DNA of 31,768 bases, from the NCBI GenBank assembly GCA_051453625.1, contig JBOZIK010000001.1, forward strand, positions 157,561,005 to 157,592,772, written 5' to 3'. Both the position numbers and the translations under genes were made by a program. Origin of the DNA: Welwitschia mirabilis. Taxonomy: Eukaryota > Gnetophyta > Gnetopsida > Welwitschiales. This document shows, piece after piece, positions 10,927 to 21,974 of this stretch (position 1 is its first letter; every line of letters begins with the position of its first letter). The notes beneath the pieces are model-generated. The model ran no database searches. It had not been told where the DNA came from and worked only from the letters and a program-made list of their open reading frames with translations.

Positions 10927-11640
10927 TTACTCCCCTCATCGTGCCATGATGAAATCATAATGCACAGTAGGCTTAGATGTAGGTGGAAAAGATGGAGGAT
11001 GCTCAGGATCTTTAGGGAAACACTAATCAAGATCTATTGTAATGGAATGAGTGGTCTCATTTTTTTACACTCTAACGAACTCTATAAGGTCAATCGTCAT
11101 ACAATGCTTTATTTGTAGGATGTAATGACATACATCAGTGAGCTACTTCTCAGTGTTCTAGACTCTCTTCTTAATGGAAGATATCCTATCTTAAAGCTTA
11201 GTAAAGCCTTAGTTTACTGTCTCCCTAAGATTCTAAACTATCTCAACTAGAAGTTCCTGAATCTGATCAATAGTAGTCCCAGCTATAGGTCTCTATACTT
11301 GAGATCTCTTTGTTCCTTTTGAAGTCTGAATCTCGATGTCTTATGGGTAGCAAGTTGAAGTTTGTAAATGTGTTAATCTCTACTCTTCTATAGTCTTAGG
11401 TATAGTAAAGCATGTAAATATTACTAAGAGAAGACATGAATATCCCAAAGTCTATAAATGTTTGGCCTTAATCATGGATCTGAGTACTGCCAAATCTAAA
11501 GATGTGCTACCATGTCGTGACTATCATGGAATAATGGATTGATGTTGTGAATCAGCCCTATATAAAGGATGCAATAGGTAGGTATCAAATGTATAACTAA
11601 AACTCTCTGACTCATAAGATCACCAAAGTATCTCTTAATA
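10927..11640 (-). pseudogene. Extra ORF after integrase (Athila-type third ORF remnant)
   Basis: A single minus-strand frame of about 230 codons can be followed from SYTFDTYLLHP (near 11605) to the TAA at 10927, broken only by TAG/TAA/TGA stops. It reads YRADSQHQSIIP, then HGSTSLDLAVLRSMIKA, then TIDQIQELLVEIV (11274-11236). A heptad-like stretch follows (DRISSIKKRV) and predicts a coiled coil. It closes with a Pro-rich tail (PPSFPPTSKPTVHYDF). The layout (a domain with a conserved Leu/Ala helix, a coiled coil, a Pro-rich end, placed between integrase and PPT) resembles the extra ORF of Athila-like elements, often called env-like or putative plant transposon protein. Family membership is inferred from layout and partial resemblance; its role is unknown. 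The N-terminal part is decayed or lost in the gap at 12536. Confidence 0.55.
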
Positions 11641-12535
11641 TGGATAAAAGCCACCTAGATTGACTAAGAACACGTCTGTCAAGGTGGAGGATGTAAAGGC
11701 TTAGTGAGCTCTATCATGGATGGAACTAGAGAGCCTACCTCCTACTCTGATAGCTTAGCCTCAACCTCAATCTATCTAGCTCTATGTGTGCATGGCTAAT
11801 CAAATATAAAAATATAGTGCATTACATGTATCAAGTGGGAATTACAAAAATTATATCTCATATAAGCTCTAGAATAACCTCAAAAATTGAATTTTTTTGT
11901 GTAAAAATTATGAAAATAAGTCCTATCATCTCCTAAGAAAAATAATACATATCATATTAGCTAATTGTACAAAGAAATCATGCAAAACTTAAGAAAAACT
12001 GGAAACTGCTACTTAAGTGAGCCCTAGATAAGGTCAAAAATTGAAAGTAATTAAATGAAAAATCTAATCTAGTAGAAATGTAGAACTCATTACACTGATC
12101 AATTTTACTAAAAGAATCATGTCAATCTAACTTATGATTTACAAGAAAATGAGTTTTAAAAGTAAAAACCTAATTTGACCTCATAAAATACATAATTTTA
12201 GATTTTGTAAAAAATACATAGTGAAAATTGAATCTGTAAGTTCCAAACCAAAGAGCATGAAAAACTAAATAACATAGGTTTAAATTACACTTCGAAAGCC
12301 CAAGAAAATTAAAAATAAGAGATAGAAGAAGAACATACCTTATTTTCAAAAATTCACTTGAATGTTGCAATCTGAAGTACCAAATTCACAAGAGGGGGAT
12401 CCAAATCAGTGGTGGGCCCTAGTATGATATGTGTTTTATGAAGGAACAGAGTGAGAAGGCTCAAAAATTGTGAAAAATGATGGAAAAGAAAGGCAGTTCA
12501 TGGTTTTAGTACACTATTATCCACTTGGGTTATTT
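11641..12535. other. Degenerate region upstream of the extra ORF
   Basis: It is inside the giant element and minus-oriented. A 48-codon open stretch around 11660-11520 lies in a different frame from the extra ORF and may mark a frameshift in its N-terminal half. Beyond about 11850 I see only AT-rich sequence with dense stops. Confidence 0.4.
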
Positions 12536-13224
12536 NNNNNNNNNNNNNNNNNNNNNNNNNNNNNNNNNNNNNNNNNNNNNNNNNNNNNNNNNNNNNNNNN
12601 NNNNNNNNNNNNNNNNNNNNNNNNNNNNNNNNNNNNNNNNNNNNNNNNNNNNNNNNNNNNNNNNNNNNNNNNNNNNNNNNNNNNNNNNNNNNNNNNNNNN
12701 NNNNNNNNNNNNNNNNNNNNNNNNNNNNNNNNNNNNNNNNNNNNNNNNNNNNNNNNNNNNNNNNNNNNNNNNNNNNNNNNNNNNNNNNNNNNNNNNNNNN
12801 NNNNNNNNNNNNNNNNNNNNNNNNNNNNNNNNNNNNNNNNNNNNNNNNNNNNNNNNNNNNNNNNNNNNNNNNNNNNNNNNNNNNNNNNNNNNNNNNNNNN
12901 NNNNNNNNNNNNNNNNNNNNNNNNNNNNNNNNNNNNNNNNNNNNNNNNNNNNNNNNNNNNNNNNNNNNNNNNNNNNNNNNNNNNNNNNNNNNNNNNNNNN
13001 NNNNNNNNNNNNNNNNNNNNNNNNNNNNNNNNNNNNNNNNNNNNNNNNNNNNNNNNNNNNNNNNNNNNNNNNNNNNNNNNNNNNNNNNNNNNNNNNNNNN
13101 NNNNNNNNNNNNNNNNNNNNNNNNNNNNNNNNNNNNNNNNNNNNNNNNNNNNNNNNNNNNNNNNNNNNNNNNNNNNNNNNNNNNNNNNNNNNNNNNNNNN
13201 NNNNNNNNNNNNNNNNNNNNNNNN
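12536..13224. other. Assembly gap, 689 N (sized)
   Basis: This N run has a length other than 100, so it was probably sized by read or map data. It lies between the extra ORF and integrase of the giant element. Any long open frames crossing it are artefacts. Confidence 0.99.
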
Positions 13225-14585
13225 ATCCTTCCTATTGTCTAGGCCATTAGATGGATGATAAGTGTTTTTCAAAATTTTGCAGAAATTAATTTGGATAGTT
13301 GATAGATTAACTTTAAAGCTAGTGTAAAAATGTCAAGTTTGAAAAATAAAGATTTAGGAAAAATTCTGAAAAACATGAAATGTGAATGATTGAAAGATTA
13401 AGCAATGAAAATGTGCTAAGTGGGATGAATCATGTCTATGAGTGTTAAACAAATGTGCCCTAACCAAAATGATTATGAATAATGTGTAGAATTCCAAAAG
13501 ACTGAAAATGAACATCACAAAAATTCCAAGGAAACTCATCTAATCAAGAAATCAACTTTTTATTGAAAACTAAGGAAGGAAAATAGTAAATGTTAAGGTT
13601 CTAAAATGATAAGAAAATATAGAAATGGCTTTGGAATAACTAACTGAACAATAAAATAAAAACAAAACAAAAAACAAACATAAGAAACATGAAGAAGTTA
13701 GCCTTTCTACCCTAAATTCTAATCTAGTAAACTCTCATGGAATAAATTATAACATCATTTGATTTAAAATGCATAACTAAATGTCTAATGCTATAAATTT
13801 CCATTTGATAGGGTAGTGGTTATGATAATGCAAAAAAGTCAAATGCTCTAGATAATAAGTGATAAAATTGAAGAGTTACTCAAAAATGAACTTACATGCT
13901 TATGCCTCAAAACACACACTTAAATCCTCAAAAGTGAAATGATCATATAGAAAGACTAAGAGTCTAAGAAATAAGCAATGCTTTTGATGATATCAAGAAT
14001 ACCACTGATTTTAGAGACTTAAAGTTTTTATTATCTTATTTTCTATGATGAGGGGAGTGCAACCACGGTCAAAAAAGTAAGGACTTATGAAGCATGACCA
14101 ACTAATCTCCTAATGAAGTTCTCATAGCTATTATATCACACTGCCAAAGGCATCTCTTAGGAAAATTAGCCCTAGTGTGCTTATGGTAGGACATCATGAT
14201 AATCATGTTTTTAAGCTAGTTCAGATATGAGACATCATGGTCTTTTTTTCTTTTTTTTTTTTAAATAAAAGATAAATTTCACATGATCATACATCCTAAA
14301 GATAAAGGTGAAGTACTTGGATGAAAGACAACAAGAAAGAAAGGAAAAAAACTAAACAATCAAAGATTTTTTACCTCTAAAAAAATATAAGAAATAAAGC
14401 ATCTTCCTTCAAAATGAAGTGCATAAACATGTAAATGTCTTAAGATTAAGTAAATCAAATCTTACCACTATAAAATGCCCAAGTATAAATACTAGTCATG
14501 GAAATCAAATAAATACATAAGTCATGTTTAAAAGATAATCAAGTGACATCATAACACACTCCAAAGCAATAAGCTAAGAGAGAAT
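13225..14585. other. Non-coding spacer between integrase and the extra ORF
   Basis: No motif was recognised on either strand. It contains a pyrimidine-rich run at 14243-14262 (plus strand), which is A/G on the minus strand and could be mistaken for a PPT, but it has no LTR next to it. Confidence 0.5.
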
Positions 14586-15840
14586 TCAAATAATGATAAG
14601 GAGGAAGTCCTTTTCATTAAGAGGAGCCTCCAAGACAAGTGATTCTATTATGTTTAAGGTTTCATCAGAAGGTTGCTCATATATTTTTAACCTTTATTCA
14701 TTAACTTTCTAAATCTCTTTAGTGGTTAAGTCAAAAATCTTAATAGATTTATTAGAATGCACTTTCTAAATAAGATAAGGACCTAACCATTTTAAAGTTA
14801 ACTTGTTCTGTAGAAGATGTATTCTAGTGTTGTATAACAAAACTAATTAACAAGGTTTAAACTTCTTATGGATTAACTTTTTATCATGTTTAAACGTATT
14901 TTGGAATTTTTCAATAAGTTGATAATGTATAGCTTAAGTTTAATGTTTATGCAAATGATCTAATTGAGCTAAACAAGTTTTAAGATTTTATTCTAAATTT
15001 AAAAGATTAAGTTAATGTGTAGAATGCTGGGAATCATAACAAACATCAATAGGTAAAACATAGACTTTATCGTATACAAGTTCATGAGATGAGAAAATAA
15101 GAGAATTACATCAAGTAGTACAATAAGCTTAAAGAACATCATTAAGTGTAAAAGCCTAAGATTTTTTACTAGTAGAGATAATTTTTTAAAGAATTTTTTT
15201 AAATTTTTCTATTTAACATTCTCAACTTATTCATTAGTTTGGTAGTAAGTACAAGCTACTCTATGTTCTATTTTAATAGATAAAATAAGTTTTCTAAAAA
15301 GATGGTTAATAAAATGAGTTATCTGATCACTAGTAATTATTCAAAAAAATCCAAAACATTGAAAAATTTGAGTTTTAACAAAATTACAAATAGTTCAGAC
15401 ATCATTTAATAAAGTAAGAATTACTTCAACTAATTTAGTTACACAATCAACAATCACTAAGATGTAGTTTTTCTCCTTAGAATCTAGTTTCATTAGGCCT
15501 ATTAAATCAATTTTATAAGAATCTTAGGTTCACATTCAAGAAATAGATTTGAGGGGTATTTATTCAGAACATATAAGGCTAGGCCAATAAAATCTTAAAG
15601 AGTCCTAAACAAGACTAGGCCAATAAAATCTAGAGTAAAGAATTTTCATGGGTGTTTTCTGGCCACTAAAATGTTTACTACAAACACCCCTAAGATAAAG
15701 ATTAAGGATATCTAATTTTTTCCATTTTGGCATATATTTTCTCATGATTTGATCTTTGCACCTATGATAAAGATGCGGCTCTATCCATTCACAACCACTT
15801 ATTCTATAGAAGAAATATTTTCTTTGATTATGACTCTAAT
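14586..15840 (-). pseudogene. Ty3 integrase (zinc finger, DDE core, GPY end)
   Basis: One frame runs from about 15837 to 15180. It reads QRKYFFYRISGCEWIEPHLY, then a zinc-finger remnant CSKHFSGQKT, then FYWPSL twice. The DDE core follows: the first Asp in IDLIG (15511-15497), the second in SDQITHF (15331-15311), the Glu in NE-stop-VE (15235-15221). After one frameshift, ELVYDKVYVLPID matches the LVYGK-LPVE motif, and a basic region ending LLYN precedes the GPY/F module KWLGPYLI (14792-14769). The frame ends in TGA at 14586. All three catalytic acids are still coded, but more than ten stops break the protein. It would insert the element cDNA in the nucleus. The 36-bp duplication at 15581-15652 adds a second FYWPSL. 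Confidence 0.92.
15581..15652. repeat. 36-bp in-frame duplication within integrase
   Basis: AGGCCAATAAAATCT occurs at 15581 and 15617, with a period of 36 bp (12 codons). On the minus strand both copies read FYWPSL in the integrase frame. The second limit is approximate because the copies diverge. Confidence 0.75.
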
Positions 15841-16006
15841 TTTGTGGTGTTTTTAAAGTAATAAGATAATTGATTATATTAGCATACAAAGGAGGAAAAT
15901 GAGTAGAAGATATAGAAAAAATTTATTCATTTGAAAAAGAATAATTAATAGAAATATCATCATTAGAAGAACAAAGGCGTGATAAATGATTTGCTACATT
16001 GTTATC

Positions 16007-16390
16007 TTATCCTACCTTATTTATGATGCTAAGATTAAATTCTTCCACTAAGAGGATCCATTTAATCAATCTAGCACTAGAATATTTATTGGTTATTAGG
16101 TATCTAATAGCTATATGATTTGTATAAACATTTGTATGAAAGCCTAAAACATAATGTATAAGATTATTGAGGCAAAATATTATGAATAAAATCTCTCTTT
16201 TAGTAGTTGTGTAATTTGTTTGAGCTTTGAACAATGTTTTAATATGGTAACATATAACTTTAAAATCATTTTCATATTTTTGTCCTAGCACCCTATCATA
16301 GCAATATTACTGGCATCACACATTAGTTTAAAATTCTTATTATAGTTGGGTCCCATTACAATAGGTGTAGAAGGGATTTTACCTCTAAGT
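16007..16390 (-). pseudogene. Ty3 RNase H domain
   Basis: From the minus strand: PSTPIVMGPNYNKNFKLM, then CDASNIA (first catalytic Asp, 16323-16303), a frameshift, then an open frame of 94 codons from 16291 to 16007. That frame reads LGQKYEND, TNYTTTKREILFIIF (catalytic Glu), YTNHIAIRYLI (position of YTDHAAL, with the Asp now Asn) and LIKWILLVEEFNLSI. This is the usual Ty3 RNase H order. The Asp-to-Asn change is a G-to-A transition. The domain would remove the RNA template during reverse transcription. It joins RT upstream and integrase downstream within pol. Confidence 0.93.
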
Positions 16391-17250
16391 ATGTCGAAAT
16401 CAAGAAAACAAGATTCATTGCATTTAAATTTTACTTCTTTGCCTAGCAATGAGTAAACGACTTTACAGATTTTAGCATAATCTTATATGAAGCGACAATA
16501 AAAATCACAATGTCCAAGAAAATATGAGATTTGTTTAATATTGGTTAGAAGAGTTAGGTCTTTAATGATGTTCACTTTTTAGGGTCCATATTAATTCCTT
16601 TATCAAAAATGTGGTGACCTAAGAATATTTCATTATCAACCAAAAATAAGCTATTTTCCCAACTCAAATAAAGGACATACTTGATGCATCTATCAAGGAA
16701 TTTTTATAATCTTTTTAAGATTTGGTCAAAGTTTTACCAAATATTAAGAACTCATCCATAAATATTTCTATCTAATCCTCTAACATATCAGAAAAAATAT
16801 CCATAATAGCATGTTAAAAATTTCTAGGAGTGTTGCAAAATCCAAAATGTATTCATCTAAAGAAAACATTCTAAAAGGGAAAGTAAAAGTTATTTTAGCC
16901 TAGTCTTCACTAGCTATGCAAACCTAATTACAACCACTATATTCATCAAGAAAGTAATAAAAAGAATGTCTCTGAATTCTATCAAGTATCTGGTCAAGGA
17001 AGAGTAGAGGGTAATGGCATTTCTTTGTGACTTCATTAAGTTTTCTAAAATCTATGCACATTCTCCAATTTACATCTTTCTTTGGTACCACAGTCAAAGG
17101 ACTAATCCATTTATTATTTGTTATAGCATAAATGATCATAGCATCCATTAATTTAATGATTTCATCCTTTACTACTTGTTTAAGTGCTAGATTTAATCTC
17201 CTCTATGGTTGCTTTACAAGTTTTGATTTTTCCTCAAAATAAATTTTATG
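16391..17250 (-). pseudogene. Ty3 reverse transcriptase
   Basis: An open stretch at 17148-16924 reads WISPLTVVPKKD, WRMCIDFRKLNE, HYPLLFLDQILDRI and FYYFLDEYSG. After a TAA the fingers/palm continue with VCIASED and KITFTFPF. Another frame then gives FGFCNTPRNF, MDIFSDMLED and the catalytic box FMDEF (16762-16748). The thumb/connection reads FLGHCDFYCRFI and YSLLGKEVKF (about 16555-16440). The first palm Asp is in FLDEYSG, and the YxDD box is FMDE instead of FMDD. Between VPKKD and WRMCID the insert usual in Athila relatives (an ELIPTR-containing segment) is absent. At least two frameshifts and several stops make it inactive. Confidence 0.95.
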
Positions 17251-17929
17251 CTAAGCAGTAAAAGGAGGAATGGCTAATAAATCTTTATAAGACCAAGTGA
17301 ATGCATTAACTTTAGAATTTAAAAAAGAGAATAAAGTTGATTTTTATTTAGGAGAGAGGTTTCCCTTGATTATTAAAGGTGTGTTTTGATCATTATAGAG
17401 AAAAATATATTTCAATCCACTAGGTAGAGGTTGTATATTTAGATTTAGATTAAGATTTTCAGTTTTGGTAAAATATTCATTAAGATTGTCCATCATTTGG
17501 AACTGTTATCTAGATGTCACAAGTAAATGACCTTCCTAAAAATATGGAATCTCATTTGTTTATAGTAGATGGACTTCTTTGTAAATAAAAGATTCTATTT
17601 CTTCATCTTTTTGATCTTAAAAGTCATTTTATGAATGCTTAAAGTTGAATTTATCAAAATATTTTAAGTTGTCTATCTCAAGTGGATCATCATATAGTAT
17701 AGGTTCATATAAAATTATCCATTTCTCTTTAAGTGGATGATGTTACAAAAATAAAGTTGAATTAATTTCATCTTCTATATTCCATTCATCACCTAGGTCT
17801 TTCTCAGCTACCTTAAAAACTCTAATTGTAAAATTTTTATTTTCTAAGCTGCACTTCATCATCCTAGTTCTTGTATTGAAAATACAATGGGCTATTACAT
17901 AGAATGCTCTTTTTAGAAGTAATGGATAA
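17251..17929 (-). pseudogene. Ty3 pol linker between protease and RT
   Basis: One minus-strand frame with few stops continues from the protease into RT. It reads LPSGLKYIFLYND (17441-17403), NTPLIIKGNLSP, FLNSKVNAFTWSYKDLLAI and HKIYFEEKSK, then RRLNLALKQVVKDEIIKLMD leading into RT. The pattern LP--LKY-FL then FAW---D--GI then H-I-LEE matches the stretch that precedes RT in Athila/Tat elements. A variable acidic part (IEDEINS, DDPLEID) lies nearer the protease. Confidence 0.85.
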
Positions 17930-18215
17930 CCTCTGTTATGTTTGACCTCTATTACAACACATATATTAGGTATAATTCCTCTTCAATTTGAATCACTAAA
18001 TCTTTTATGATCTTAAGGGTTTCTTAACTAATGTGTCTGCTAAATCTAAGGTAATCCAAATAGGATCTATTCTACCTTTTAAACTAAGTCTCTCACACTC
18101 ACTCCAATGTCAATTAAAGTGTTTTTTATTCTTTGGTTTCCCTTTAATGTGAGACTAATGGTTGCTACCTATGGATCCTTAATTTTTAAAGATTTTTGTA
18201 AGACTAAGTTTGGTT
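17930..18215 (-). pseudogene. Ty3 aspartic protease
   Basis: The minus-strand frame reads IKDP, then VATISLTLKGNQRIKNT, then LIDIGVSV (18117-18094), then decayed sequence, then HNRGYPLLLKRAFYVIAHCI (17943-17884). LIDIGVSV stands where retrotransposon proteases have the active-site D-G-A/S motif; the Asp and Gly remain and the Ala has become Val by a single transition. The second block fits the ILGRPFL-A--I stretch of the protease C-terminus. The enzyme would process Gag-Pol. Stops and a frameshift lie between the two blocks. Confidence 0.82.
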
Positions 18216-18689
18216 AGGGATTGAGCTAAAAAGACTTTGCGAGGTATAGTTCATTTTTATTTTCTTCTTATTAAGTTCTTCTATAACTTAGAATATTTTG
18301 GGTTTTCTTACAAAAGTTTTCAAAATGGTAAGTTTATGCTCATATTTTACANNNNNNNNNNNNNNNNNNNNNNNNNNNNNNNNNNNNNNNNNNNNNNNNN
18401 NNNNNNNNNNNNNNNNNNNNNNNNNNNNNNNNNNNNNNNNNNNNNNNNNNNGTTCTAAAATGGTAAGTTTATGTTTACATTTTGCATTAAGATTTTAAGA
18501 TGATCAATGAAGGTTAAATTAGTGTTTAGCCTATCAAGCTAAGGGGTAGCAGGTTTCTTTTTGTTTTCTTATGAAGAATTTTTCTTTATCATTTAAAGGA
18601 GAATTGAAGTTATGATTTTCTAATACTTCGATGTCCTTTTCTTCCTCATTATATCTAGTGCTATTTTGAAAGGTTTAAGTTTCATAAGA
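18216..18689 (-). other. Gag-protease linker with a 100-N gap and duplicated ends
   Basis: The minus strand codes for a Lys/Asn-rich, low-complexity linker (for example ENHNFNSPLNDKEKFFIRKQ near 18620-18560), typical of the region between gag and protease. An N run of 100 sits at 18352-18451. The bases on its two sides (18317-18351 and 18452-18486) are copies of one another, sharing AAAATGGTAAGTTTATG. Confidence 0.6.
18352..18451. other. Assembly gap, 100 N
   Basis: Exactly 100 N, flanked by two 35-bp near-copies with about five differences. It lies in the gag-protease linker of the giant element. Confidence 0.99.
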
Positions 18690-20170
18690 AGAAGGGTTTA
18701 TTTCATTTTCACTTTGTATCATATCCTTACAATCTTTTCTTACTTTATTAGGGTATGGTAGAGGTTGTATTGCTAATGATCCTTATTGTCTTTGGTTTGC
18801 TAACATGGTTTATTAAAGGACATTCACTAAATTTTTAATATTAGATTTGGTCTTTTCTTGAGATTTTCTAAGTTCATCTATGGAATTTTTAAGTGAATCA
18901 TTTTGATATTGAAAGTTTGATGAATTTAGTTGAAAGTTTGAATTTTCAGATCTACTTTTAAAGGTTGAGGATTAGTTTGAAAATTTTTGAATTTATTGTC
19001 AAAAATTTGAAAATTAAATTATGCATGTATCCTAGGTTGCAATTAGTTTTGGTTCTAATTTTGGTTTTAGTTTTTTAAGTTTGAATATTTCTAATTGAAA
19101 GCATAAATGTCTTCATAAATTCTTTCTTTATAGATTGGTAATAAGGGATAATCCTTAGTTATGTAATAATTGCCTTTACATAAGTCACAAATTTGCACAA
19201 CACTCTTTTTAGTTGCTAGTTTCACATCTAAAATCACCTTAGTATATTTTTCTAAGGTTGTCATAAAATATCTAATTAAATTTACTAGTTTAATTTTTGT
19301 TATTTCTATCTTCTTTTCTTATTTTACTTCTTTTAAATATTTAATAATTTGGCCTATAGTGTAGTTATTTCTAGATGTTAATTTTGGTCATGTTTGACTC
19401 ACTTCAATAAGTTCTTCTAATGTTTTTCAAGTGTTTTTATAATTTAAGGTTCATTAGGTTTTCATCATAAGACACATCTACCAGTAGTTTTGTTTGACTA
19501 TTCAATCTACTATAAAAGTAATCTATTAATTCTTCTCATGTGAATGCATCTATTAAATTAGAATGAATTGTGATAAAGAATCATTCGTAGATGGAAGCAT
19601 AATATTTATTTGGTTATTATTGGAAGTTATTTACTTCTTTCTTTCTTTTTGTAATGGTTGCTTCACTCATAAATCTCTTAATAAAATCTTTCTAGACTTA
19701 ATTTCATGTTTTTAAACTCTTGTGAAGTGTAGTTATTAACCAAAATTTTGCCTTTACTTTTAACATAATAGAAAAAATAATCATATAGATATGATCACTA
19801 ATCCTTTGTTTTGTTTTTAAAGGTAAAAACTAGCTGTTCAATGTTAATAATGTGCTAGTGGGATCCTCATAATTTTTACCACTGAAATAGGATAAGCATT
19901 TAAGTTTTTTAATTCAATGTCATCACCTAGAGGCAAATCAAAAGAAGTTTGTATTTTACATTTTCTATTTGGTATTAGTTATTTAAGAGTAATATTTACT
20001 TTAGGATGAGTGTTTGAAGATCCTATAACTTGTTTTTTCTTTTGAGTAGTATTCAACATTTTAAAACTATATTCTTCTAACTTATCTTATAAAAAATTTT
20101 CCTTCGTGAAATTGTATTCTAAAAAGATGAATTCAGAAGGGATATTATACATACTTGAGGATTGCGTACC
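18690..20170 (-). pseudogene. Ty3 gag with zinc-knuckle remnant
   Basis: Reading down the minus strand: FSGKNYEDPTSTLLTL (19886-19839) and VKAKFWLITTLHKSL match the start of the retrotransposon gag domain. KDFIKRFMSEA (19691-19659) fits the W-F---F motif. ASIYE then LIDYFYSRLN (about 19600-19500) fits the ERF/FYNGL region. A CX2CX4HX4C zinc knuckle is at 19189-19145, reading CDLCKGNYYITKDYP, with the His and last Cys both replaced by Tyr. The C-terminus carries LANQRQ-stop-GSLAIQPLPYPNK (about 18803-18744), fitting the RPQGSLPS-T-NPK motif of Athila gag. Stops are scattered throughout. Gag would form the particle core and bind RNA. Both ends are approximate. Confidence 0.87.
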
Positions 20171-21697
20171 TGATTCTAATTTGAAGTTGACCAGTCCTTC
20201 TCTAATATTTTATTTTATCAATAGCTACTCTCTCTGATATTTCTTACTCAAATTAATCATATCATAGCATGCTTAGTTCTTGTCTTTTTCTTGAGTATTT
20301 CCTTCTTTATTATTTGGATGATATCCTACAGGAGAAGAATACAAAAATAAAAAAAATGAAAAACAAAAAACATAGAAAAGCAGATTTATGAAATAATAGA
20401 GAAATAAAAATTGAAAGTCATCTTCCTCATCATTTGGACAATGGAGAGGATGATATAAAACCTTTTATAATGCCTGATTTTCTTTTTCTAAAATTACAAA
20501 TTTTTATTATTTAGTAAGGGACTAAATCCTCATGATTCCCCTCTATCAAAAGCATTAATTTAAATCTATCTATATTATTAATAAAAAGTTTAATCTCTGC
20601 AAAGTCCATCTCAATAATTTATAACTTCCTTTAATAATGGCTCTCTTTAAGCTAGTCCTCTCCTCCATGACGCCTTAATAGTTCCATATTTAACATTTTT
20701 GAAAAGGGAGTGGTTGGTAGCTTAAGTTTCACCGTGAAAACTAACAACCCCTTTTGCTTTTTATTACTTTAATTTCCCTCTTCTTAACTAACCTTGAATT
20801 ATTTTTTAATTAAAAAAAGCAGGTCTTTCCTTTTAACTGATCATATAACTCTTAATTAATTTCAAGAGGAAAGGTAACATCTTTTTCTTGGGATTTAAAT
20901 TCTTTTGGAAAGGAGGGAGAGTTTCTTTTCTAAATTTAAAAGAAAATTTATTAAGATACATTAACAAAACTTTTAAAAGATTAAAAAAGACACCAACTTA
21001 TCATGAAATCTTACCAAAATTCTTAAATAAAATTTTCCAATTATAGTATAATAATAATGCAGAAATTCAAGTTTATGCCAAGAAAATTCTCAAGAATTCA
21101 CAATTTTTCCATTTGATATCTAATAAAACATTTCATAAATACATGCACAAAGATTTAAGATTTTAATAAATTTCATTTAATAATAACTAGAAAATACAAC
21201 CTCCAATAAATAAATTTTATCGCTAAATTTCAAGAAAGAAAAACAACATTGCATATTTACAAAGTTTTAAAGTTAACTTCAAGTACTGCAAACCATACAC
21301 TTATGAATAAATAGAGTCTATCTCTCACCACAATAATAAATAACATATTAAATGCTCATGTATTCAAGTATTTTAACTCCAATAGACAAAAAGAGATATA
21401 ATTAATCAGAAGATTTTGATATCAATATAGATCCAAAATTCCTTTATGAACTCATGCCCATATCAGCAATTAGACTCTAGATTTACCATCTAACACAAAA
21501 AGATATGGGACGAGAACTATGAAAATCTCATAGCCCTTAGTATGATCTAGGTAAGAATAGGTAGTTTGGTAAGAATCTTTAAGAATTAAAACATAAAGGG
21601 AAAATCAAGACTTCAAGAAAATTAAGATATAATACAGATGCTGACCATATGATTATGAATGAGAATATTAAATATAATAAATATCTTAATTACTTTG

Positions 21698-21974
21698 TTG
21701 CCTCGTTCGACAATCTGTGAAGCCCATTGCCTCATCTGGCAATCTATGGTACTCATAATTATATATATATATATATATACACACATATAATTTTAATCAT
21801 CATTAACTTCACTACCTTGTTCGACGATCTGTAAAGCTCACTGCCTCATTTGGTGATCTATAGTAAATATAATATTCCCACTGCCTCATTCGACAATATG
21901 TGTGATTCTCTCTTCATTGCCTCATTTAGTAATGTGTGAACTCCACTACCTCATTCGATGATATGTGGAAATTC
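21698..21974. repeat. Short-repeat array, copy 1 (about 7 units)
   Basis: Units of about 28 bp follow the pattern TGCCTCATTCGACAATCTGT with a variable tail, separated by short spacers that include an (AT)n(AC)n run at 21763-21787. Some units keep CGTTCGAC, others read CATTTGGT, as if CpGs had decayed to TG or CA. Confidence 0.85.

Noticed and set aside
12470-13272. Long open frames on both strands across 12.5-13.3 kb
   Set aside because: They consist almost entirely of N; the absence of stops is an artefact of the gap.
14243-14262. Minus-strand A/G run as an alternative PPT with an LTR start TGATGTCT
   Set aside because: No LTR copy matches the sequence beyond it, whereas the tract at 10403-10421 abuts a proven LTR.
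19170-19364. Plus-strand 64-codon open frame
   Set aside because: It is antisense to the Ty3 gag relic, including its zinc knuckle.
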